43,960 nt of DNA from an uncultured Clostridia bacterium (GTDB lineage: Bacteria > Bacillota > Clostridia > Oscillospirales > Butyricicoccaceae): the NCBI GenBank assembly GCA_945947915.1, contig CAMEZQ010000015.1:1-43960 (forward strand), written 5' to 3'. Below the pieces are notes generated by a model, which saw only the letters and a list, made by a program, of their open reading frames with translations, was not told the DNA's origin and did not search any database. This document shows positions 17,890 through 24,572 of the stretch, piece after piece; within the stretch, counting starts at the first letter, position 1, and every line of letters begins with the position of its first letter. Position numbers and translations under genes: made by a program.

Positions 17890-18933
17890 ATGGGAGATAC
17901 TATTCAAAAGGGAGATACTATTCAAAAAAGGAGAACGCGATATGAAAACATGTTCTGTACACGACACCCGCGGCGCCTGCCGCACGGCCCAGGTCATCCA
18001 GATCCCCTGCTTTGCCCGCCCGCGGCCGCGTCGGAAGGGCGGCTCAAGCCCTCCACCCTGTCCATCTACGCCGGCATTCTGCGGGCCCACATCGATCCTG
18101 TGCTGGGGCAGCGTCCCCTGCACGCCCTGTCGGGCCGGGAGATCGAGGCCTTTTTATGTGAAAAAGCCGCTCCACGGGAGGGTATGCCCGGCCTGGCGCC
18201 GCGCACCGTCAGCAATATCTCCACCGTGCTGCACGGCATTTTCGACCACGCCTGCCGCACGGGAAGCCTGCGGGAAAGTCCCGTCTGGACCTGCCCCGCC
18301 GGCCGCACGGCCAAAAACACCGCCGTGCTTGACGCAAGGGAAAAGAAGGTCCTGACCCGCCATCTCCTTAATAATATAAATACCGGCCAGCGCGCGGACG
18401 AGAGCTTCGGCCTGCTGCTCTGCCTGTACACCGGCATGCGGCTGGGCGAGATCTGCGCCCTGCGGTGGGGCGACGTCACTCCCCGGCCGCACTCCATTCT
18501 CGTACACCGCACGGTCCAGCGCATTTCCGACCCCGCCGGACACCGCCGCACGGCTTTAGTTTTCGGCAGCCCCAAAAGCCCGAGCTCCGACCGCGTCATC
18601 CCCATGCCCCATTTCCTGCACCGGCTGGCCGACCGCCAGCGCCGGGAAGACGAATGTTTTATCCTGACAGGCACCCCGTCCCCCATGGACCCGCGCACCA
18701 TGCAGAATCATTTCAAAGCCGTGCTGCGGCGGTGCGGCCTGCGGCAGGTCAATTTCCACGCTATCCGCCACACCTTCGCCACCGACTGTGTCGGCGCCGG
18801 CTTCGACCCCAAGGCCCTCAGCAGCATTCTGGGACACGCCGACGTTTCGGTGACCCTCAACACCTACGTCCATCCCTCCTTCGACGTCATGCGCCGCTTC
18901 ATGGACAAGCTGCGGCCAGCGGCCGAGCTCTGA
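17890..18933 (+). CDS. Tyrosine recombinase (phage-integrase family), possible frameshifted N-terminus
   Basis: Site-specific recombinase. The SAM-like core-binding domain starts at LKPSTLSIYAGILRAHI. The catalytic domain shows all residues: Arg in TGMRLGEI, Lys in the SPKSPSSD loop, HAIRH (HxxR), LGHADVS and the nucleophile Tyr in TLNTYVH. The 5' end is unsettled. The frame starts at an ATG at 17890, but the only good ribosome site (AAGGAG at 17928-17933) is 8 nt before an ATG at 17942 in another frame. That frame would join the body by a -1 shift near 18038 and give RRKGRLKPSTLS, a natural-looking junction. An in-frame ATG at 17950 also exists. It lies between the two S-layer genes, so I infer that it inverts the promoter segment, as RecV-like enzymes do in Clostridioides. 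Confidence 0.88.
   Translation: MGDTIQKGDTIQKRRTRYENMFCTRHPRRLPHGPGHPDPLLCPPAAASEGRLKPSTLSIYAGILRAHIDPVLGQRPLHALSGREIEAFLCEKAAPREGMPGLAPRTVSNISTVLHGIFDHACRTGSLRESPVWTCPAGRTAKNTAVLDAREKKVLTRHLLNNINTGQRADESFGLLLCLYTGMRLGEICALRWGDVTPRPHSILVHRTVQRISDPAGHRRTALVFGSPKSPSSDRVIPMPHFLHRLADRQRREDECFILTGTPSPMDPRTMQNHFKAVLRRCGLRQVNFHAIRHTFATDCVGAGFDPKALSSILGHADVSVTLNTYVHPSFDVMRRFMDKLRPAAEL
17892..17927 (+). repeat. 18-bp tandem duplication before the recombinase
   Basis: GGGAGATACTATTCAAAA occurs twice back to back (17892-17909, 17910-17927), just before the ribosome site AAGGAG. It spans the ATG-proximal leader and could change spacing or expression of the recombinase. Confidence 0.85.
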
Positions 18934-19017
18934 CGGGGATCTTTGATGATTTATTCAAGTCTTTTTCAGTTTTTTCGCCCGGAAGCGGCAAAATGACACG
19001 CCGCACGCCAGATTGTG

Positions 19018-19047
19018 TTTCGCAAAAGGTCCCTTTTGCGAAAGGGG
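19018..19047. repeat. Right dyad, candidate recombination site
   Basis: TTTCGCAAAAGG (19018-19029), centre TC, CCTTTTGCGAAA (19032-19043). It is identical over 30 bp to the reverse complement of 17725-17754. The different outer bases make the site directional. Confidence 0.6.
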
Positions 19048-19090
19048 TACATAGACCGCGGCCGTCCAAATTCTGGAAGGTCTGCTGCCT

Positions 19091-19275
19091 GCGATTCATG
19101 TTGCGCGGGCGAAAAAATCTGATAAGGAGGAAACAAACATGAGAATTCTGAAGCGTAATCTTGCGTTCGTTCTGGCTCTGGTCATGGCTCTGTCGCTGAC
19201 CGTTTCGGCCGCGAACGTCAAGGATTACAAGGATGCCGACGACGTCACCTTTGTTGAAGCCGTCGACGTTCTGAC
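19091..19275 (+). repeat. Right long inverted repeat (leader, start and signal peptide)
   Basis: Counterpart of 17495-17679: same leader end, AAGGAGG, start codon and signal-peptide codons in the opposite direction. The close match at synonymous positions shows recent duplication or continuing exchange. Confidence 0.85.
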
Positions 19276-21520
19276 TTCTATGGGCGTTCTTGAGGGTTCC
19301 GATGGTTCGTTCAACCCCACCATGACCCTGAATCGCGCCGAAGCTGCCAAGATCATTTCTTATCTGATGCTTGGCAAAACATCTGCCGACAACCTGAAGG
19401 CTGTCACCGCTCCCTTCAACGATGTCTCCGCTGCCCACTGGGCTTCCGGCTACATCGCCAACTGCGTTAACGAAGGCATCATCGGCGGCTACGGCAACGG
19501 CAACTTTGGCCCCAACGATCAGCTGACCGCTACACAGTTCGCCAAGATGCTGCTGTGCGCTGTTGGCTACGGTGTCAACGGTGAGTTCACCGGCGCTGGC
19601 TGGGAAGTTGAAGTCAACAAGCTGGCTCTGTCCCTGGGCGTTTACAACGGCAACCTGGGCGTCAACTTCGGCGCTGCCTGCACCCGTGAAGAGGCTGCCC
19701 TGTACGCCTTCAACGCGCTGACCAAGGTCAAGACCGTGAAGTATTCCGAACTGCTGGGTTCCTACTACACCGGTTCCAACGCCTTTGATACAGACGGCGG
19801 CGTTACTCTGAACGAGCTGTGCGGCTATAACTACAAGAAGTCCACAACCAACTCGGCTGCTCAGGACGCTTTCGGCCGCAAGGGCTATGTCTGGGTCAAC
19901 GGCAAGAATAAGGTCGTCACAGACATGTATGCTGCTGATGCCGATGCTACCTATACCAAGAAGGTCACAGCCAAGACCCTCTATACAGACCTAGGTCTGG
20001 ATGCCACAGTCAAGGCTGAAAACATCAGCATCACAATTGACGGCAAGCTCATTACTGACAACGAATTCTCTATCGTCAAGAACAGCACAACTGAGCTGCC
20101 CGGCTCCGGCAACGGCGTCCTGACAGAAGTTTACACAAAAGAAGACAACAATGGCAATATTTCGGTCGAGATCGTTATGATCAACACCTACCTGGCCGAA
20201 GTTGCTTCTGTAAACACCAGCAAGGAAACTGTTACTGTCAGATTCCTGAGCAATGTCACAGCTAAGACAGCTTTTGAGACCACTGCTTTCGAAAAGGAAG
20301 ATCTGGTTCTGGTCACAATTGCCAACGATGAAATCCAGACCATGGAACTGGCTGAACAGATCGATGGCGAGCTGACTGCCAGAAGCAAGGACACCTATGT
20401 TAAGCTGGACGGCGAGAAGTATGAATACGCTGAAACGGCTGTAACTGCCAACCTGAACGCTGCCAAGTTCGATACCGAGAATACTCTGGTCGTCGATAAT
20501 TACGGCTATGCTCTGGATATCGCTGCTGTCAGCGAGAAGGCCGCCGATGTCGAAGGTTACGTTAAGGTCACCAAGGCTGCTTCTACCGAAGACAGTTTCG
20601 GTGATCCCAAAGACGGTCTGGTCCAGGTCAAGTATTTTGCCAACGGCACCAAGGAAGTTCTGAACGTCGTTGTTGAGAATCAGGTTCCCTCCGGCACGAC
20701 CGGTTCCAAGGAACTCTGCTTCAAGACAATCAATGCTCAGGGTAAGGTCGAGTGGAACGCTCTGACCACGATTGAAAACCTGACAGATGGTGAAGCTGTG
20801 TATGGCTACAACATCACTGATGATGATGAGATCGTTCTGACGGAGCTGGCCGCCAACACATATGCGTATGATGACAGCACATCTGTCAACTTCGATGCCA
20901 AGCGTGTCGGTACAGTCGGTGCTAAATCTTATCGTCTGAACGCTGCCACCACAGCTGTCGTTGTCGAAGACGGTGATGTCGATACCTACGAAGGCTATTC
21001 GAACATTGATTTCGAAGCCAAGGATGTCGAGATCCTGCTCATTCTGGATAGCTCCCTGATCAAGGAAGTCTACATTCTGGGCGACATCGGCAACACTTCC
21101 GATGATGCAGTCACCATCTTCTATGGCGGTGACACTGAAGAAGTCGACGAAACCTACAGCATGATCAGCGTTTACGAGGCTGACGGCGAAATCCATGACT
21201 ACACCGTCAAGACTTCTATGCTCGTCGACAAAACGATCGAGAAGAACACAGCCTACAATGTCAAGGTCGACTCCGATGGCGAGATCACCGCAGTTGTCCA
21301 GACACACGGCAAGGCTAAAGTCACCAAGGTTGCTGACGATGGCATGTCCTTCCAGATCGACGCCGCCGACTGGGGCCAGGATACCTGGTATCTGGCTGAC
21401 GATATCACCGTTTGGAATGTCACCGACGGCATCGCTTCCGACTATCTGGAAGAAGGCGACACTGTCTCCTTCGACGTTGACAAGGGCTACACCGTCGTTG
21501 AGATCTTTATCGTTGGCTAA
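19139..21520 (+). CDS. SLH-domain surface (S-layer) protein, right copy
   Basis: 793 residues. The signal peptide and three SLH modules (about 26-200) align without gaps to the left copy. The following ~590 residues are of the same acidic, repetitive type but clearly diverged, so the exposed part would differ. The ribosome site AAGGAGG is present and a strong terminator follows. I find no convincing promoter between the recombinase and this gene in the present orientation, so I predict it to be silent or to depend on read-through. Inversion of 17725-19047 would supply the TTGACA/TAATAT promoter. It could be an alternative S-layer subunit. Confidence 0.9.
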   Translation: MRILKRNLAFVLALVMALSLTVSAANVKDYKDADDVTFVEAVDVLTSMGVLEGSDGSFNPTMTLNRAEAAKIISYLMLGKTSADNLKAVTAPFNDVSAAHWASGYIANCVNEGIIGGYGNGNFGPNDQLTATQFAKMLLCAVGYGVNGEFTGAGWEVEVNKLALSLGVYNGNLGVNFGAACTREEAALYAFNALTKVKTVKYSELLGSYYTGSNAFDTDGGVTLNELCGYNYKKSTTNSAAQDAFGRKGYVWVNGKNKVVTDMYAADADATYTKKVTAKTLYTDLGLDATVKAENISITIDGKLITDNEFSIVKNSTTELPGSGNGVLTEVYTKEDNNGNISVEIVMINTYLAEVASVNTSKETVTVRFLSNVTAKTAFETTAFEKEDLVLVTIANDEIQTMELAEQIDGELTARSKDTYVKLDGEKYEYAETAVTANLNAAKFDTENTLVVDNYGYALDIAAVSEKAADVEGYVKVTKAASTEDSFGDPKDGLVQVKYFANGTKEVLNVVVENQVPSGTTGSKELCFKTINAQGKVEWNALTTIENLTDGEAVYGYNITDDDEIVLTELAANTYAYDDSTSVNFDAKRVGTVGAKSYRLNAATTAVVVEDGDVDTYEGYSNIDFEAKDVEILLILDSSLIKEVYILGDIGNTSDDAVTIFYGGDTEEVDETYSMISVYEADGEIHDYTVKTSMLVDKTIEKNTAYNVKVDSDGEITAVVQTHGKAKVTKVADDGMSFQIDAADWGQDTWYLADDITVWNVTDGIASDYLEEGDTVSFDVDKGYTVVEIFIVG

Positions 21521-21559
21521 TCCAACCCAAGTACAGCCAAACGGCTGAATCTCTTTCTT

Positions 21560-21592
21560 CCCCGCGCCCGATCCTGGGCGCGGGGTTTTTTT
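21560..21592 (+). terminator. Intrinsic terminator of the right S-layer gene
   Basis: Perfect 10-bp stem CCCCGCGCCC / GGGCGCGGGG (21560-21569, 21576-21585), 6-nt loop, followed by seven T. Confidence 0.95.
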
Positions 21593-22544
21593 ATGCTCTG
21601 TCCAGCAGCTCCAGAAGGGCTTCGGTGTTGTCGTCGGAATATTCGATCTCGGCCGAATAGCGGCGGGTCAGCTCGACCAGATCATCCGGCGTCACGGCGC
21701 CGTGGCTGCAATAATGTGCCCGGCAGAGGGCGCGGAGCATGACAAAGGCCAGGGAGGCAAAGGCGGCCCGGGCGGCAAAGGCGCCGTCGTCCAGCGCGCC
21801 GGGCAGATGGCGGTAGACAAAGGTCACCAGGATCTGCTCAAAGGCGATCTCCCAGTCGGGCCCGGTCAGCGGCGGCGCCGCGCGCAGGTCGCAGGCGCGC
21901 AGGCCTTCCAGGCAGTCGGTCCAGTCCGCCTCCAGCCGTTCCAGCGACAAAAACACGTCGGCCCACCAGGCCGGCGTCCGGTCGGGCAGTGCGCCGCCGC
22001 ACAGCAGAGGCAGCTCCCGGGCGCGCTCGGCCACCGGGCGGGTGCGGTCCTGCAGCCGGCAGATCAGCTGCGCCCGGCTGTCCAGCAGGCTTCGCTCGGC
22101 CGCCGTCAGCGGCGGTTCGGCCGCGTGGTCGTCCTCCAGCACCACCAGACGGGTCTTTTCCCTGCGCCGCAAAATCAGACCGGCCGCCGCCTCGCAGCAC
22201 AGCCCCAGCCCCACCTCGGTGCGGCCGCTGAAAAAGCTGCGGTAGCGCGGATGGTCGCGGCAGATCTGGCACAGGCCGTCCGGCCCCAGCGCGCAGATCA
22301 TGCTGCACAGGCCGTCGGGCTCCAGCATGGGGCAGCGCTGGCGGCTGTCCAGCCGGAAATGGGGCGTGCCGCCCTCCAGGCTGATGCCGGCCCGCAGGCG
22401 GGCGCCGATCTCCCCCTGCACCCGGCGCCACCGCTGCATGGCCTCGCCGTCAATATCGATCTCCCAGCCGATGCAGCAGCTGTGCCGGCAGCGGCCGGCA
22501 ATACAGGCAAACGCCCCGTAATAATCCGGACCGATCCATTGCAT
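21591..22544 (-). CDS. FliB-like lysine-N-methylase family protein
   Basis: 317 residues. The cysteine pattern CIAGRCRHSCCIGWEIDID, then CPML, then GLCSMICALGPDGLCQICRDHPRY is that of the flagellin lysine-N-methylase (FliB) family, which probably binds an iron-sulfur cluster. The C-terminal half is helical with no other domain. FliB proteins methylate lysines on surface flagellin. No flagellar gene is in this window, and its neighbour is a lysine-containing S-layer gene, so the target may be another surface protein (inference). The ATG at 22544 has GGAGGG close by. It converges on the S-layer gene, its stop overlapping that gene's terminator. Confidence 0.8.
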   Translation of the reverse strand: MQWIGPDYYGAFACIAGRCRHSCCIGWEIDIDGEAMQRWRRVQGEIGARLRAGISLEGGTPHFRLDSRQRCPMLEPDGLCSMICALGPDGLCQICRDHPRYRSFFSGRTEVGLGLCCEAAAGLILRRREKTRLVVLEDDHAAEPPLTAAERSLLDSRAQLICRLQDRTRPVAERARELPLLCGGALPDRTPAWWADVFLSLERLEADWTDCLEGLRACDLRAAPPLTGPDWEIAFEQILVTFVYRHLPGALDDGAFAARAAFASLAFVMLRALCRAHYCSHGAVTPDDLVELTRRYSAEIEYSDDNTEALLELLDRA

Positions 22545-22641
22545 GATATCCCTCCGTTCTTTTCTGTCCCCATCTTATCATACCCCGCGCCGGAAATACA
22601 GCCCGCGCCGGAAAAGCTTCTCTGCCGCCCGCTTTTTGTGC

Positions 22642-22647
22642 TATACT
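22642..22647 (+). promoter_or_regulatory. Extended -10 promoter of the nitroreductase gene
   Basis: TATACT preceded by TGC; the -35 region (TCTCTG, 17 nt upstream) is poor. The expected start is about 27 nt before the ATG at 22681. Confidence 0.5.
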
Positions 22648-22680
22648 GGAGATATAAACCAATGCAAAGGAGCCTTGACC

Positions 22681-23193
22681 ATGGACTTTTTAACATTTGC
22701 CAAAGACCGTTATTCCTGCCGCGCCCTGTCCGACCGTCCGGTCGAGCCGGAAAAGCTGGAGCGTATCCTGGCGGCGGCGCTGGCCGCCCCCACCGCCTGC
22801 AACAACCAGCCCTTCCGCGTCTGGGTCCTGCAAAGTCCGGACGCGCTGGAAAAGGCGTCCCACGCCACCCGCTTCACCTTCGGCGCGCCGGTCATCCTGG
22901 CCGTGGGCGGCCTGCCCTCCGAGGCTTGGGTACGGCCCTTCGACGGCCGGAATTTCGCCGGGGTCGACGCCGCCATCGTCGCCACCCATCTGATGCTGGC
23001 CACCCACGCCGAGGGGCTGGGCACCACCTGGATCGGGTATTTCGACGCCGGACAGCTCAAGGCCGATTTTCCCGAAATGGCCCCCTACGACATGATCGCC
23101 CTCTTCCCCATCGGCTATCCGGCCCCCGACGCCGCCCCGGCCAAAGGCCATTTCGCCTGCCGCCCGGAGAGCCAGCTCATCGGCCGTCTGTAA
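22681..23193 (+). CDS. Nitroreductase family protein
   Basis: 170 residues, small FMN-dependent nitroreductase-like flavoprotein. The N-terminal FAKDRYSCRALSDRPVEPEKLERIL and APTACNNQPFRVWVL blocks are the family's flavin and phosphate-contact region; AEGLGTTWIGYFD is the later conserved block. It most likely reduces quinones or nitro compounds with NAD(P)H; the substrate is unknown. The frame is open from 22543, but AAAGGAG precedes the ATG at 22681 and the family N-terminus begins there. Confidence 0.9.
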   Translation: MDFLTFAKDRYSCRALSDRPVEPEKLERILAAALAAPTACNNQPFRVWVLQSPDALEKASHATRFTFGAPVILAVGGLPSEAWVRPFDGRNFAGVDAAIVATHLMLATHAEGLGTTWIGYFDAGQLKADFPEMAPYDMIALFPIGYPAPDAAPAKGHFACRPESQLIGRL

Positions 23194-23227
23194 ATCCCTG
23201 CCGGCCGATACAAAAAATCAATAAAGA

Positions 23228-23256
23228 TTGCCATATTCTCCCGCCAATGTTAAACT
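23228..23256 (+). promoter_or_regulatory. Promoter of the DsbA-like gene
   Basis: TTGCCA (23228-23233), 17-nt spacer, TAAACT (23251-23256). A transcript starting near 23263 would make the ATG at 23266 almost leaderless, which favours the TTG start at 23287. Confidence 0.6.
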
Positions 23257-23286
23257 ATAGACAATATGAAAAGGGAGGGATCACCT

Positions 23287-24018
23287 TTGGAAATCCTGTT
23301 TATCTCCGATTACGTCTGCCCCTACTGCCTGGTGGCCAAGGAGGCGCTGCGGCAGGCCCTGGCCGAGACCGGCCTGGAGGCCCACATCACCTGGCAGCCC
23401 TATGAACTGACGCCGCCCCCCAAAGACCGGGTCGACACCTATCACGATGCCCACCGCCGGGAGAAATACCAGATCCTCAACGCGCCCTGCGCCCAGCTGG
23501 GTCTGGATATGAAGCTGCCCCCCAACATCGTGCCCCGCCCCTACACCCGCCTGGCCTTCCAGGGCTGGTATTACGCCTGCGACCACGGCATGGGCGACGC
23601 CTACAACGAGCGGATGTACCGCGCCTATTTCATCGACGAGCTGGACATCGGCGACATCGACGTGCTGACCCGTGAGGCCGCCGCCCTGGGCCTGGACGCC
23701 GAAGATTTCCGTGCCGCCCTGGACCGCGGCACCTACGCCGCCGTCGAGGCCGAAGCCGTCGATTACGCCCGCAGCGTCCTCCAGCCCAAGGGCGTGCCCA
23801 CCATCTACATCGACGGGGAGAAGATCACCCTGCAGACCTTCACCCGGGAAGAGATGGCCGATATCCTGCTCCACCGCGCCGCGCCCAAGGACGGCCCCAC
23901 CGTGCTTTGCAGCGGCGACAGCTGCACCTATGTGCCCCGGCAGCAGGTCGTCTGCAGCGGCGACAGCTGCACCCTCCCCCAGAACGAGGAGGAAGTGCCG
24001 GCCATCCCCGTATTGTAA
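23287..24018 (+). CDS. DsbA-family (FrnE-like) thiol oxidoreductase with Cys-rich tail
   Basis: 243 residues from a TTG start. GGGAGGG sits 7-8 nt before the TTG, while the in-frame ATG at 23266 has no ribosome site. The thioredoxin-fold active site CPYC appears at about residue 11 (ISDYVCPYCLVAKEAL), an inserted helical domain follows, and the cis-proline motif GVPTIYIDG closes the fold, as in FrnE/2-hydroxychromene isomerase-like DsbA proteins. There is no signal peptide, so it is cytoplasmic. The odd part is a tail with the motif CSGDSCT twice, about 17 residues apart. This could be a second redox pair or a metal site. It ends at a bidirectional terminator. Confidence 0.88.
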   Translation: MEILFISDYVCPYCLVAKEALRQALAETGLEAHITWQPYELTPPPKDRVDTYHDAHRREKYQILNAPCAQLGLDMKLPPNIVPRPYTRLAFQGWYYACDHGMGDAYNERMYRAYFIDELDIGDIDVLTREAAALGLDAEDFRAALDRGTYAAVEAEAVDYARSVLQPKGVPTIYIDGEKITLQTFTREEMADILLHRAAPKDGPTVLCSGDSCTYVPRQQVVCSGDSCTLPQNEEEVPAIPVL

Positions 24019-24045
24019 GCTGCCGCGCAATGAAATGCATATACG

Positions 24046-24075
24046 AAAAAAAGAGCCCCACGGGGCTCTTTTTTT
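24046..24075. terminator. Bidirectional terminator
   Basis: AGAGCCCC (24052-24059) pairs with GGGGCTCT (24062-24069), with A-run on the left and T-run on the right. It serves the DsbA-like gene (+) and the methionine sulfoxide reductase gene (-). Confidence 0.93.
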
Positions 24076-24081
24076 GTACGG

Positions 24082-24531
24082 TCAAAAGACCAGTTCTTCC
24101 AGAACGCGGACGAAATCCTCCAGGCCGGCGCGGTCGGCGTCGGTAAAACGGCCGAAGACCGGGCTGTCGATATCCAGCACGCCCACCACCCGGCCGTTTT
24201 TGCAGATGGGCACGACGATCTCGGAATTGGACGCGCCGTCACAGGCGATATGCCCGGGGAACTGGTGGACGTCCTCCACCACCAGGGTCTGCCGCCGCGC
24301 GGCCGCCGTGCCGCAGACCCCCTTGCCCATCGGGATCTCGATGCAGGCCACCTTGCCCTGGAACGGCCCCAGCACCAGCGTGTCTTCCCCGGTCAGATAA
24401 AATCCGGCCCAGTTGAGCCGGTCGAGGGCGTCGTACAGCAGCGCCGCGGCGTTGGCCAGATTGGCGACACGGTGGGGCACCCCCTCGGTCAGCGCCCGGA
24501 GCTGGGCGCAAAGCAGCGGATAATCGGTCAT
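24082..24531 (-). CDS. msrC: Free methionine-(R)-sulfoxide reductase (GAF domain)
   Basis: 149 residues, a single GAF domain of the fRMsr type. It reduces free Met-R-sulfoxide with thioredoxin. The three cysteines of the family are present in KVACIEIPMGKG, GVCGTAA and HIACDGAS; WAGFYL and SEIVVPI are also conserved. The ATG at 24531 follows GAGGAGG. It starts 41 nt after the ABC exporter gene with no terminator between, so it may be co-transcribed. Together with the DsbA-like gene next door it suggests a small thiol/oxidation-repair cluster (inference). Confidence 0.93.
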   Translation of the reverse strand: MTDYPLLCAQLRALTEGVPHRVANLANAAALLYDALDRLNWAGFYLTGEDTLVLGPFQGKVACIEIPMGKGVCGTAAARRQTLVVEDVHQFPGHIACDGASNSEIVVPICKNGRVVGVLDIDSPVFGRFTDADRAGLEDFVRVLEELVF

Positions 24532-24572
24532 TCTGATCTCCTCCTCACAGTCGATTGTTTTCCATGACCGCA

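Larger units (their letters stand above)
17725..19047. mobile_element. Putative invertible promoter segment carrying its recombinase
   Basis: About 1.3 kb bracketed by inverted 30-bp dyads. It holds a strong leftward promoter and the tyrosine recombinase gene. Exchange between the dyads would move the promoter from its place before the left S-layer gene to the matching place before the right one. The promoter-to-ATG distance would hardly change (about 143 nt now and 141 nt after inversion, measured from the -10). This is the expected geometry of a phase switch. Inversion itself is inferred, not seen. Confidence 0.65.

Noticed and set aside
17747..18355. Independent plus-strand gene overlapping the recombinase
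   Set aside because: Only its ATG at 17942 is interesting, as an alternative recombinase start; the rest reads as nonsense in that frame.
18934..19138. Promoter for the right S-layer gene (candidates around TCAGTT/CAAAAT and near TACATA)
   Set aside because: The hexamers match the consensus at only about three or four positions each and lack an extended -10.
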